From Sulfurimonas sp. (lineage in GTDB: Bacteria > Campylobacterota > Campylobacteria > Campylobacterales > Sulfurimonadaceae), in NCBI GenBank assembly GCA_030247515.1, contig JAOTSA010000006.1, positions 1-44,202 on the forward strand: DNA of 44,202 bases, read 5' to 3'. The notes beneath the pieces were generated by a model, which worked only from the letters and a program-made list of their open reading frames with translations, made no database searches and had not been told where the DNA came from. The translations under genes and the position numbers were made by a program. Shown piece by piece: positions 23,742-32,788 of this stretch. The number at the start of each line of letters is the position of its first letter. Position 1 is the stretch's first letter.

Positions 23742-25192
23742 TGCAAGAAAATCTTTATAACCTCGCCTTTGAGCGAAGCATATTAAGCTCTATCATCTTT
23801 GAGCCAAGCCAGTTTGACGAGCTAGGTTCACAACTCAAAAAAGATGATTTTTACCTCCCAGCACACCAAGATATCTTTCATGCCATGACGCTTCTTTTGC
23901 AAAAAGACCAGCCAATTGATGAGGAGTTTATCAAAAAAGAGCTTATCCGCTTGAAGAAGTTTGATGAGAGCGTGATGCTAGAAATCCTCTCTGCAAACCC
24001 CATCTCCAACACAAAAGCCTATGTCGATGAGATAAAAGACAAATCCCTCAAACGCCACCTCCTAACCCTTACAACAGAGATAAAAAGAGTGACAGTTGAG
24101 GAAGAACTCTCAAGTGCCGAGGTCATAGATATCGTTGAGAGAAAACTCTATGAGATAACTCAAAACAGCCAAACAAGCGACTTTAAAGACTCTCCAAAGA
24201 TGACGTTTGACACCATGGAGTACATTAAAGAGATGAAGGCACGTGGCAACAGCGTCTTAGTCGGCGTGGACACAGGTTTTCATGAACTCAACAAGATGAC
24301 AACGGGATTTGGAAAAGGGGATTTGGTTATCGTGGCGGCTCGTCCTGCTATGGGTAAAACCTCTTTTATCCTCAACACCGTAAACAACCTCATCGTTCAG
24401 GGCAAAGGAGTGGCATTTTTCTCACTTGAGATGCCAGCAGAGCAGTTGATGCTCAGACTTTTGTCTATACAAACTTCCATACCGTTACAGAAGTTGCGTG
24501 TAGGAGATATGAATGATGAGCAGTGGAGTTCTCTCAATGGGGCGATTGACAGGATGAATAGCGCAAAACTCTATGTCGATGACCATGGAAGCCTTAACAT
24601 CAACCAGCTCCGTTCCAAACTGCGCAAACTCAAAAACCAACATCCAGAAATTGAGATAGCCGTTATCGACTACCTACAGATTATGCAAGGTATCGGCACC
24701 CAAGACAGACACCTGCAAGTTTCAGATATCTCTCGTGGACTTAAGATGCTTGCCCGTGAGCTAAGTATGCCCATCGTCGCCCTCTCACAGCTCAACCGTG
24801 GGCTTGAGAGCCGAAATGACAAACGCCCGATGCTTAGTGACATCCGTGAATCAGGCTCTATCGAGCAGGATGCGGACATTATCCTTTTTGTTTACCGTGA
24901 CGATGTTTACCTCTACAAAGAGGAAAAAGAGCGTGAAAAAGCGGCAAAATCAGAGGGCAAAGAGTTTACTCCTACCTATATTGAGCGTGATGAAGAGGAT
25001 GCGGAGATTATTATCGGCAAGCAGAGAAACGGTCCTACTGGGCATGTGAAGCTTATTTTTCACAAAAAACTTACCCGTTTTGTCGATGCAACGCCACACT
25101 TCCGCTCTGTTGAAACCGTCTTTGAAAATGTGGACACTCGCTCCGCCAACATCGGCTTTGGCAACGACACTATCTCGATGCCGCCTCTGTAG
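23741..25192 (+). CDS. dnaB: Replicative DNA helicase DnaB
   Basis: 483 residues. The N-terminal DnaB domain opens NLAFERSILSSIIFEP, and the RecA-like domain has Walker A ARPAMGKTSF near 202, Walker B AVIDYLQIM, DISRGLKMLARELS and LSDIRESGSIEQDADIILF. It is the hexameric helicase of the replisome. No intein is seen. It is coupled to ispG by TAATG, and comEC starts on the base after its stop. Confidence 0.96.
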   Translation: MQENLYNLAFERSILSSIIFEPSQFDELGSQLKKDDFYLPAHQDIFHAMTLLLQKDQPIDEEFIKKELIRLKKFDESVMLEILSANPISNTKAYVDEIKDKSLKRHLLTLTTEIKRVTVEEELSSAEVIDIVERKLYEITQNSQTSDFKDSPKMTFDTMEYIKEMKARGNSVLVGVDTGFHELNKMTTGFGKGDLVIVAARPAMGKTSFILNTVNNLIVQGKGVAFFSLEMPAEQLMLRLLSIQTSIPLQKLRVGDMNDEQWSSLNGAIDRMNSAKLYVDDHGSLNINQLRSKLRKLKNQHPEIEIAVIDYLQIMQGIGTQDRHLQVSDISRGLKMLARELSMPIVALSQLNRGLESRNDKRPMLSDIRESGSIEQDADIILFVYRDDVYLYKEEKEREKAAKSEGKEFTPTYIERDEEDAEIIIGKQRNGPTGHVKLIFHKKLTRFVDATPHFRSVETVFENVDTRSANIGFGNDTISMPPL

Positions 25193-26461
25193 ATGATAGA
25201 GAGGGTTTCGCTTTTCACATCGTGGCGGGACATCTCTCTTTTTCTTTTTACTTCCCTTTTTATCCTTTTTCTCTCGCTTCTTTTTGAGTACCAAAACTAC
25301 AAAGAGTTTACCCGTTTTGACTCAGCACTTGTGGAAGCCACCGTGCTAAAACAGTATGAGAAGCAAAATGGCAAGAGAACATACCAAGTGCTTAAACTCA
25401 AAGACAGTGACGGTATCACATTTTACACAACCGCCAAAAAATCGCTTCAAGATATGAAAAACAGTCGCCTTAAAATGGAGATTTGGGCAAAAGAGCTTAC
25501 CTTTCTTACCTACCTTACATCGTTTTACGCCACAAGCAAAATCCTTGAGATACAAGAGAATAACACCACAAAAGAGATGGTAAACACCTCTATCGCATCT
25601 GCGCATGAAGACAAAAAAATGGGCAATATCTATCAAGCACTCTACACTGCAGAGGAGGTTGATCAAAAGACGCAAAATGCTTTTTCAAACCTCGGTGTAT
25701 CGCATATCGTCGCTATTAGCGGGTTTCATCTTAGCATCTTAAGTGCATTGCTCTACTTTTTGATTAAGCCTCTTTATGGTTTTGCGCAAGGGCGGTTTTT
25801 TCCATACAGAAACTCAAAATTGGACATATTTATAGTTGTTGCGATTGTTCTTTTTGCCTATACACTCTTTTTGGATGCACCACCATCGCTTGTACGCTCT
25901 TTTGGTATGTTTATCGTGGGATTTTTTCTTTACGACAGAGGCATCAAGATAGTTTCCATGCAGACGCTTTTTGTTACCATCATACTTCTGCTTGCATTTT
26001 TCCCACGCCTTGCATTTTCTCTTGGTTTTTGGCTCTCCGCTGGCGGGGTTTTTTATATATTTTTATTTTTGATTCATTTCAAAAATCTCAATATTTTTTG
26101 GCAGATGGTGGGCATCTCTGTACTTGTTTATCTCTACATGCTCCCCGTAGCACTCTACATTTTTCAAAACTTTAGCATCTATCACCCATTTTCCATCATT
26201 CTCTCTATGCTCTTTACACCATTTTACCCACTTAGCATATTGTCGCATCTGGTAGGATTTGGCGATTTTTGCGACCCATTTTTACTTTGGCTGATGACAT
26301 TAGGGGAAGATGGCGCAAAAGTAGAGTTACATTTGGGACTCTTTTTACTTCACGCCGCCCTCTCTTTTGCCGCCATCTACAGCAAAAAGGCGATGTGGGG
26401 ATTAACCCTCTTTAGCACTCTTATTTTCATATACGCTATGCAACAGGTAGCAGAGTTTTAA
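25193..26461 (+). CDS. comEC: ComEC/Rec2-type DNA uptake channel protein
   Basis: 422 residues. After two N-terminal hydrophobic segments and an OB-like region comes the ComEC competence core: SHIVAISGFHLSILSALLYFLI near 170, PPSLVRSFGMFIVGFFLYDR near 225 and PRLAFSLGFWLSAGGVFYIF. The C-terminal metallo-beta-lactamase-like domain of long ComEC proteins is absent, as is usual in this phylum. It would carry single-stranded DNA across the inner membrane in natural transformation. Its last 60 bases overlap the end of convergent yihY. Confidence 0.9.
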   Translation: MIERVSLFTSWRDISLFLFTSLFILFLSLLFEYQNYKEFTRFDSALVEATVLKQYEKQNGKRTYQVLKLKDSDGITFYTTAKKSLQDMKNSRLKMEIWAKELTFLTYLTSFYATSKILEIQENNTTKEMVNTSIASAHEDKKMGNIYQALYTAEEVDQKTQNAFSNLGVSHIVAISGFHLSILSALLYFLIKPLYGFAQGRFFPYRNSKLDIFIVVAIVLFAYTLFLDAPPSLVRSFGMFIVGFFLYDRGIKIVSMQTLFVTIILLLAFFPRLAFSLGFWLSAGGVFYIFLFLIHFKNLNIFWQMVGISVLVYLYMLPVALYIFQNFSIYHPFSIILSMLFTPFYPLSILSHLVGFGDFCDPFLLWLMTLGEDGAKVELHLGLFLLHAALSFAAIYSKKAMWGLTLFSTLIFIYAMQQVAEF

Positions 26462-27235
26462 CCCATAGATAAAGATAATCCACGACGCATAAATCCACAA
26501 AAAGAGAAACATAAGTATGGAAAAAGAGCCGTACATCGTCTCGTATGCCTTGTTGTAAAAAACATAGTAGATAAAGAGATTTTTGGCGATACTAAAGACG
26601 ACAGAAGCGGCAAATGAGCTTATAAATGAAGCTTTTACGTTGACTTTAACATTTGGTGCTATCTGAAATACAAGAAAAAATAACGCCCAAAGAATGAGAT
26701 AGGGAACATATGGGAGGATGTTTATATCAGCCACGTACTCACTATGTGCCATCAGATTTGCGACATACCCAGTTATATAAAAAGAGACTCCAAGCCCGAT
26801 GGGTGTAAGAGTAAGAAGCGTCCAAAAAGTGGTCACACTCTCCCAAATCCCTCGCACCTTTGCATGAAAAATCTTGTTTGCAATGTACTCAAAGTTTTGA
26901 AAAAAGAGAAGCGAGGAGACGATAACCGCTGCAAAACTTACCGTACTCATCTCAATGGAGTTTTGTAAAAAATTATTCACATGCTCCATTACCGCTCCAG
27001 AGTTAACAGGCATAATATTTGAGAAGATAAACTCTTGAAGCTTCTCATACTGCTGCGAAAAATTTGGCATAGAAGTAAAAAGAGTAAGTGTAATCAAAAG
27101 AAGCGGTACAAGCGTAAAAATAGTATAAAAACTAAGGCTAGCCGCATAAAAAGCAAGGTCTTGGTCTAAAAACATAGATAGCAAAAACTTTATATGTCCA
27201 TAAAGTTTAAGCATCTTACTTTTTAGCTCTTGCAT
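26402..27235 (-). CDS. YihY/BrkB-family membrane protein
   Basis: 277 residues, six transmembrane helices. LAFYAASLSFYTIFTLVPLLLITLTLF near residue 30 and YGSFSILMFLFLWIYASWIIFIYGLKL near 240 are the hallmark YihY/BrkB segments. The family was once called ribonuclease BN; its real role is unsettled and a transport function is often suggested. It follows glcD by 5 bases on the same strand and overlaps comEC by 60 bases at the 3' end. Confidence 0.9.
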   Translation of the reverse strand: MQELKSKMLKLYGHIKFLLSMFLDQDLAFYAASLSFYTIFTLVPLLLITLTLFTSMPNFSQQYEKLQEFIFSNIMPVNSGAVMEHVNNFLQNSIEMSTVSFAAVIVSSLLFFQNFEYIANKIFHAKVRGIWESVTTFWTLLTLTPIGLGVSFYITGYVANLMAHSEYVADINILPYVPYLILWALFFLVFQIAPNVKVNVKASFISSFAASVVFSIAKNLFIYYVFYNKAYETMYGSFSILMFLFLWIYASWIIFIYGLKLCYLLHSVYENKSAKEG

Positions 27236-27240
27236 CGGCT

Positions 27241-28626
27241 TTAGTTAAGCCCCATCTTATAAGGATTCAAGATATTATTAGGGTCAAACGCCATTTTGAT
27301 GGATTTGAAAAGTGCCATCTCTTCAGGGGTAAATGCCATTTTCATGTAAGGTGCTTTTGCAAGTCCTATACCGTGTTCTCCACTCAGCGTTCCGCCTAAG
27401 TCAATCGTTGCTTGAAACACCTCTTCTATGGCTTGATATGCGATTTTTACCTGCTCTGGGTCTTTGCCGTCAACCATGACATTTGTATGCACATTGCCAT
27501 CGCCCGTATGTCCAAAACATGGGATTTTGACATTGTATTTCTGGGCTATGGCATAAAACTTCTCTAAAAGCTCAGGGAGTGCGGAGCGTGGAACTGTTAC
27601 ATCTTCATTGAGTTTCTTGCTTCCATAAACACTTAGTGATGGAGAAGCGTTGCGTCTTGCAAACCAGAGGTCAGACGCTTCTTGCTTATCTTTTGCGATT
27701 TTAAACTCACTGCATCCATTCTCTTTAAATACCTTCTCAATTTGCGCAAGTTGAAAGTCCAAATCCTCTTCTAAGTTTCCATCTACATCTGTTACCAAAA
27801 GTGCACCCGCTTCTACAGGCAGCCCTTTTTTGTAAGTCTGTTCCACCGCTCGTATGGTAAGGTTGTCCAAAAACTCCATCGCAACAGGCGTGATACCGCT
27901 TGCCATCGTTTTATAGACCGCATTCATCGCCTCACCGACACTTGAAAAGATTCCCATCGCTGTTTTTGTCATCTTAGGTTTTGGGATAAGCTTCAAAGTT
28001 ATCTCGGTCAAAACCGCCAAAGTCCCCTCAGAAGCTATCAAAATCCCGCTGATGTTATACCCCGCCACATCTTTGATGGTACGCTTACCCGCTTTGATGA
28101 TATCGCCGTTTGGAAGTACTGCACGTGTTGCCATGACATAATCTTTTGTGATACCGTACTTTGCCGCACGCATACCGCCCGCATTTTCGCTTACATTGCC
28201 GCCGATGCTAGAGTACTCTTGGCTAGCAGGGTCTGGCGGATAGAAGAGTCCCACCTCTTCTACTGCTTTTTGCAACTCCATGTTGATAACCCCTGGTTGT
28301 ACGACTGCAACCATGTTTTTCATGTCAATCTCTAGGATTTTGTTCATGTGTTTTTCCATAGCAAGGACGATACCACCGCTGCTAGGCAATGCTCCGCCCG
28401 TAAAACCGCTTCCTGCACCACGAGGGACTATAACGATACGGTGTTCGTTACAGTGCTTTAAAATCTTGCTGATATCCTCTTCATTTCTAGGAAAGATTAC
28501 CGCATCAGGCTCAAAATGCTCTCGTGTTGCATCATAAGAGTAAGCTATAAGATGCGCTTTATCGCTATAGATATTTTCGCTTCCTACTACTTGACTAAAA
28601 TAGTCCAAATGTTTTTTTTCTATCAT
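27241..28626 (-). CDS. glcD: FAD-linked oxidase, GlcD/D-lactate dehydrogenase type
   Basis: 461 residues from the ATG at 28626, which has GAAGGG 7 nt upstream; a start at 28647 would add seven. FAD-binding segments: PRGAGSGFTGGALPSSGG, PPDPASQEYSSIGGNVSENAGG and GNISG-like AGYNISGILIASEGTLAVL. The C-terminal domain has FGHTGDGNVHTNV and GTLSGEHGIGLAK. Members oxidise glycolate or D-lactate to feed the quinone pool. No GlcE/GlcF partners are adjacent, so D-lactate is as likely. It overlaps pgbA by 32 bases, as part of the glcD-pgbA-csd3 cluster also known in H. pylori. Confidence 0.9.
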   Translation of the reverse strand: MIEKKHLDYFSQVVGSENIYSDKAHLIAYSYDATREHFEPDAVIFPRNEEDISKILKHCNEHRIVIVPRGAGSGFTGGALPSSGGIVLAMEKHMNKILEIDMKNMVAVVQPGVINMELQKAVEEVGLFYPPDPASQEYSSIGGNVSENAGGMRAAKYGITKDYVMATRAVLPNGDIIKAGKRTIKDVAGYNISGILIASEGTLAVLTEITLKLIPKPKMTKTAMGIFSSVGEAMNAVYKTMASGITPVAMEFLDNLTIRAVEQTYKKGLPVEAGALLVTDVDGNLEEDLDFQLAQIEKVFKENGCSEFKIAKDKQEASDLWFARRNASPSLSVYGSKKLNEDVTVPRSALPELLEKFYAIAQKYNVKIPCFGHTGDGNVHTNVMVDGKDPEQVKIAYQAIEEVFQATIDLGGTLSGEHGIGLAKAPYMKMAFTPEEMALFKSIKMAFDPNNILNPYKMGLN

Positions 28627-29428
28627 CTTTTTTCCCTTCAAAATCAAACTCTTCTAGCAAATCTTCAAATCTCTCGCCACCGCTCTTTACTATCTCATAA
28701 AGCCCTTTATGGTCACGGTTTGCCTCTACCATCAACTCATAGTAGTACGGTTCGTACTCCTCAAGCTCATCACTTCCAGCTCCAAACCAGTTAGCGTCAA
28801 TCTCTTCAACTCTGCTATAAAACGGCAGTTTTACCTCTTTTTGCTCTACTTTTGCATCTGTAATTGCCAAAATCTTGAAGCTCTTTGCATCAAGCGTAAA
28901 AACTTTGTTTTGTAAAAAGAGAAAAACAAGTCCCACTGAACTATCAGTACTCATCTGCGAAAAGTCACCTCTTAGCGGTGTCGGGTGTCCGTTGAAAGAG
29001 AGTAGCGTTGCAAAAAGGTCTGGATGTACCCACTGTAGGGCAGAACTCTTTGTGATTTTGTAGTAAATCTCCTCACTTGGAGCTATCAAAAGCCCTCGTG
29101 TGTATCCAAATGCCAAAACGACCTCATCTCCGACTTTGACGCTCCACTTCCCTTTTGGCAATGCACCACTGCTAAGTGCGTCATACTCATTTATGGAGAG
29201 TTTTGCTTTTTTTGTAGTTGCGTCAAAACTCTCTACCACCGCATTTGCAACAATACTTCTTTTGTTATCGGCTATCTTATGCACCACAAAACCACTTACG
29301 CCAACATCAATCTTCTCAACCTCAATGGTTACCTCAGTTGCATCTTCATTTATGCTCATGATGGGAGATTGTACAACAGCTCCAAATAGCTGCAGCACCG
29401 CAAGAACTGATAAAAATATGTACTTCAT
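28595..29428 (-). CDS. pgbA: PgbA-like plasminogen-binding-domain protein
   Basis: 277 residues from the ATG at 29428 (MKYIFLSVLAVLQLFGA signal peptide); a GTG at 29437 would add three. The body, VVQSPIMSINEDATEVTIEVEKIDVGVSGFVVHK and YYYELMVEANRDHKGLYEIV, matches the N-terminal domain of H. pylori PgbA. The lysine-rich C-terminal tail that binds plasminogen in H. pylori is very short here (KKDDRKKTFGLF), so plasminogen binding is not expected in what looks like an environmental organism. The ancestral role is probably in the envelope. Confidence 0.82.
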   Translation of the reverse strand: MKYIFLSVLAVLQLFGAVVQSPIMSINEDATEVTIEVEKIDVGVSGFVVHKIADNKRSIVANAVVESFDATTKKAKLSINEYDALSSGALPKGKWSVKVGDEVVLAFGYTRGLLIAPSEEIYYKITKSSALQWVHPDLFATLLSFNGHPTPLRGDFSQMSTDSSVGLVFLFLQNKVFTLDAKSFKILAITDAKVEQKEVKLPFYSRVEEIDANWFGAGSDELEEYEPYYYELMVEANRDHKGLYEIVKSGGERFEDLLEEFDFEGKKDDRKKTFGLF

Positions 29429-29457
29429 TTTTTCCACTTTGCAAATAATATAGTGCG

Positions 29458-29463
29458 ATTATA
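29458..29463 (-). promoter_or_regulatory. -10 box for the pgbA-glcD-yihY operon
   Basis: TATAAT on the minus strand (GATATAATCG), about 29 nt before the ATG at 29428. Confidence 0.5.
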
Positions 29464-29532
29464 TCAAACAAACCTCACACTAAGGCAAATTTCGTTAAAG
29501 TTTTAAAAAATTCACAGTTACGGTTTTACGGT

Positions 29533-30741
29533 ATGGCACGATTATTCCTCTTTTTACTTTTAGCGATTTCTCTCTATGGCGCACGTGTTGAGACATTTCG
29601 CTGGAGCAATGGCGAAACATACCTCTCCTTTTTAGAAAGAAACAAACTCCCCACAAAACCTCTATTTTACAAACTAGATGAGGATGAAAAACAGCTTACA
29701 GAAGAGATTATCTCAGGTGTTCATTGCAAAGAGACACGAGAAAAAGATGGTTCGATTTTACAAGTTTTTATCCCGCTAAATGAAGAGTTGCAAATCCATA
29801 TCTACAAAAACAAAAATGAGTACTTTTTTGAGACTATTCCCATTATAAGCGAAACAAAAACAGAGGCATTTATCCTTAAAATCGAAAAATCTCCCTATTT
29901 GGACATCCTCAGAGAGACAGGTTCAAAAAAACTCGCTACTATTTTTGTAGAGGGCTTTCAAGATTCACTAAATTTTAAAAGAGACCTCAAAAAAGGGGAC
30001 ACTCTTGCCATGGTTTATGAGCAGAAGTACCGCTTGGGACAACCTTTCTCCATGCCAACGCTTAAAGTCTCTATGATAGAAGTAAATGGCAAAAAACATT
30101 ATGTTTATCTAGGCGAAGACGACAGATATTACAATCAAGACGGAAGCTCCCTTCAGGGCTATTTTCTAGGAACTCCTGTAAAAAACGCAAGAATATCTTC
30201 TGAATTTACAAAAAAAAGATTCCACCCGATTTTAAAAAAGTACCGTGCGCATCTCGGTGTTGACTATGCCGCAGGACGTGGCACACCTATCTTCTCGGCA
30301 GGGGATGGCAGGATAGTTTTTATAGGGGAATCAGCAGGTTATGGAAATGTCACCAAGATTCAACACAGTGACGGATACTTAACCCTTTACGCACACCAAA
30401 ACTCTTTCAAAAAAGGGCTAAGAAATGGCTCAAACGTCAAAAAAGAGGAGATTATCGGTTATGTCGGAAGTACTGGACTCTCCACAGGAGCGCATCTGCA
30501 TTTTGGTCTCTACAAAGATGGCGAGGCTATCGACCCATTGCGTGTTGTGCAAGTCGCTACCAAAAAGATTTCGGGAAAAGAGCGTGATATGTTTTTGAAG
30601 CTTAAAGCCAACTATGACAAAGATATAGACCTCCATGTCACCAACGAGACCAAATTTGTAAGAGCCTCAATGCCAGAAAATGTCTGCTACTTTTTTGATA
30701 CGCAAGAGAGCAAACATGAACAATCCGCTCCAACGAGTTAA
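29533..30741 (+). CDS. csd3: M23 metallopeptidase, Csd3/HdpA-like
   Basis: 402 residues, almost the length of H. pylori Csd3 (about 403). A signal peptide (~19 residues) precedes two N-terminal LysM/inhibitory-type domains and the LytM/M23 catalytic domain. Zinc ligands are in FHPILKKYRAHLGVDYAAGRG (H and D) and in GAHLHFGLY near residue 315. Csd3 trims peptidoglycan stem peptides and relaxes cross-links, controlling helical cell shape. It is divergent from pgbA, keeping the H. pylori neighbourhood. There is no clear Shine-Dalgarno before the ATG. Confidence 0.87.
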   Translation: MARLFLFLLLAISLYGARVETFRWSNGETYLSFLERNKLPTKPLFYKLDEDEKQLTEEIISGVHCKETREKDGSILQVFIPLNEELQIHIYKNKNEYFFETIPIISETKTEAFILKIEKSPYLDILRETGSKKLATIFVEGFQDSLNFKRDLKKGDTLAMVYEQKYRLGQPFSMPTLKVSMIEVNGKKHYVYLGEDDRYYNQDGSSLQGYFLGTPVKNARISSEFTKKRFHPILKKYRAHLGVDYAAGRGTPIFSAGDGRIVFIGESAGYGNVTKIQHSDGYLTLYAHQNSFKKGLRNGSNVKKEEIIGYVGSTGLSTGAHLHFGLYKDGEAIDPLRVVQVATKKISGKERDMFLKLKANYDKDIDLHVTNETKFVRASMPENVCYFFDTQESKHEQSAPTS

Positions 30742-30766
30742 ACTTTCAAGACGTACGCTCTCCATC

Positions 30767-30830
30767 GGAAGTGGGGCTTTAGCCCCGCAAAAAGTTTCAT
30801 TCACATAAGCGAGGCTGAAGCCTCACTTCC
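30767..30830. repeat. REP-like palindromic repeat pair (REPIN-like), family A
   Basis: Inverted units at 30767-30788 (GGAAGTGGGGCTTTAGCC...) and 30809-30830 (GCGAGGCTGAAGCCTCACTT...) are separated by 20 bases, in the convergent gap between csd3 and priA. They are the same unit as at 1639-1714 and inside priA. A pair of hairpins here might also end both transcripts. Confidence 0.8.
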
Positions 30831-30853
30831 CAAAATAGGATATTATCAGTTAC

Positions 30854-32758
30854 CTAACCAAACTCCACAGGATCCATATCTATCTCGGCAAGAGCATTTT
30901 TACACGTACTAACCGCTTTGATGATATCCGTACTCTTCTCTGAACGCAAAAGTATCTCAAAGCGGTACTTATCCGCCACCCTCTCGATGCCACACTTCCC
31001 AAAACCGACCATTTCTACACTTGCAAACGTACGTAAACGCTCCACCATCTCTAACATCGCATCTTGCGCCCTCACTCCGTTTTTGTGTGAAAATAGAACT
31101 CTGCAAAGTTTTTTATAAGGCGGATAAAGCTCTTTGCGGTACTCTTTTTCATCCTCTAAAAATGCCTCATAATTCTCTACAAAAACTTTAAAAAACTCCT
31201 CATTAAAGCTCTGAACAAGCACTTTGGCACTCTCTTTGCGCCCGCTTCGCCCCGCTACTTGTATAAGTGTGGAAAGTGCTTTTTCTCTCGCTCTGTAGTC
31301 GCTCATGCCCAGCATGTTGTCCATCCCCAAAACCACTGCCAACGCCACACCATGGTAGTCATGTCCCTTACTAAGCATCTGCGTTCCGATAAGTATGTCT
31401 ATCTCTTTGGCATTAAACCGCTCCAACATCTGCTCAAGCTTTTTTGCCGTCGTGATGGTATCTCTGTCAAACTGTTCTACTCTGGCTTCACTTATCTGCT
31501 CTCGCACCTCTTTAAGTGCCTCCGCTGTTCCAAGCCTTGAACTTACCAAATGCCCACTCCCGCACTCTGAACACTTTTGCGGTATAGCTTGTGCAAAGTT
31601 GCAGTAGTGGCACTTGAGGGAGCGGGTTTTTTGATGCACGCTCATCCCAACACTGCAAAAAACACACTTGTATGTATAGCCACAATCCCCACAAATAAGA
31701 TACTTAAAGTTCGCACGAGTAGGAAGAAAAAGGATAGACTGCTCCCTTTGCTCTACACTTTTTTGCAGATAATGCACTACAAGCGGCGAGAGCCTCTCCA
31801 CACTTTGCTCATAGATAAACTCTTTTTGAGCGTTGAAGTAACCACCTTTAAGTCTAAAATATGGAAACTTAACATAGCTAGTCAAACTCGGCGTCGCACT
31901 CCCAAGTACAACAGGCACATTATGTACCTTTCCCATATAGATGGCGATGTCTCTGGCATTGTAGCGGGGACGTGAGGAGGATTTGTAGCTATCGTCATGC
32001 TCCTCATCCACCACCACAAGTCCCAAATCCGCAATCGGCAAAAAGAGGGCTGAGCGTGGACCTGCTACTATCATCGCACTTCCATCATGGATAGACGCAA
32101 GTGCTTTTTTCTTTTGAGCAGGTGTGAGTTTAGAGTGCCAAAAAACAACACTCTCGCCGAAATGAAGCTTCAGCCGCTTACTCATCTGAGGTGTCAGCGA
32201 GATTTCAGGCATAAGAAAGATAGAACGCTTTTTTTGCAAAAGCATCTCTTCAAAGTAACGCATATAAATCTCTGTTTTACCGCTTCCTGTGTCGCCAAAA
32301 AGCAGAGAGACGGAGTGCTTTTTTAGAAATTCTAGTGCTTCATTTTGTTTTTCAGAGAGAGTGATACTAGCAAAAGAGGGCGAGGCTGAAGCCTCACTTC
32401 CAAAGTCTGCCGCATTAACAAGGAAGTGGGACTTTAGTCCCGCATCAAAAGAGGGTGAGGCTGAAGCTTCACTTCCAAAAGGGGTCATAACCCCAAGTGA
32501 TTCGCCAAGTGAGCAAAAGTAGTAAGAAGCCATAAAAGTTGCGATTTCTAGTTGCTTTGGCGAATAGCAAAAAGTGCTTGTCTCTAAAATCTCCAAACAC
32601 TCAAAAGACGGCTCATCACACCCCCCAACAACCACACCCTCAACCTCTTTACCCCGCACAAGAACGGTTACTTTTGCGCCAAGAGAGATGGTATGCTGAC
32701 TTTTATAGGTTAATGGTTCTAGCGGGGAGTTAAGAAGTGCGATGTTATAGTAGTTCAC
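30854..32758 (-). CDS. priA: Primosomal replication restart helicase PriA
   Basis: 634 residues from a GTG at 32758. Walker A LLFGDTGSGKTEIY near residue 153, VVVDEEHDDSYKSS, and the zinc-binding cluster CGDCGYTYKCVFC...CHYCNFAQAIPQKCSECG are diagnostic. PriA reloads DnaB at collapsed forks. Residues ~94-130, between the N-terminal domain and the helicase domain (ITLSEKQ), are encoded by three family-A palindromic repeats. They contain FGSEASASPSF twice (94-104 and 119-129). The reading frame is intact through the insertion, which lies in a natural linker. No Shine-Dalgarno is evident. Confidence 0.93.
   Translation of the reverse strand: MNYYNIALLNSPLEPLTYKSQHTISLGAKVTVLVRGKEVEGVVVGGCDEPSFECLEILETSTFCYSPKQLEIATFMASYYFCSLGESLGVMTPFGSEASASPSFDAGLKSHFLVNAADFGSEASASPSFASITLSEKQNEALEFLKKHSVSLLFGDTGSGKTEIYMRYFEEMLLQKKRSIFLMPEISLTPQMSKRLKLHFGESVVFWHSKLTPAQKKKALASIHDGSAMIVAGPRSALFLPIADLGLVVVDEEHDDSYKSSSRPRYNARDIAIYMGKVHNVPVVLGSATPSLTSYVKFPYFRLKGGYFNAQKEFIYEQSVERLSPLVVHYLQKSVEQREQSILFLPTRANFKYLICGDCGYTYKCVFCSVGMSVHQKTRSLKCHYCNFAQAIPQKCSECGSGHLVSSRLGTAEALKEVREQISEARVEQFDRDTITTAKKLEQMLERFNAKEIDILIGTQMLSKGHDYHGVALAVVLGMDNMLGMSDYRAREKALSTLIQVAGRSGRKESAKVLVQSFNEEFFKVFVENYEAFLEDEKEYRKELYPPYKKLCRVLFSHKNGVRAQDAMLEMVERLRTFASVEMVGFGKCGIERVADKYRFEILLRSEKSTDIIKAVSTCKNALAEIDMDPVEFG
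32380..32476. repeat. Three family-A palindromic repeats inside priA
   Basis: Units at 32380-32401, 32422-32443 and 32455-32476, in alternating orientation. The first and third, with flanks, form a 35-bp near-direct repeat spaced 75 bp (25 codons). They differ at two positions, both synonymous in priA (GAG/GAA, TCG/TCA). The middle unit has a compensated stem change (GGGACT/AGTCCC instead of GGGGCT/AGCCCC). Confidence 0.85.
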
Positions 32759-32788
32759 TAGCTATCAATCAAAATTTACCAAGTTTTT

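Noticed and set aside
30854-32758. priA as a pseudogene because of its insertion
   Set aside because: The reading frame is open throughout, all helicase and zinc motifs are intact, and the repeat copies differ only at synonymous positions.
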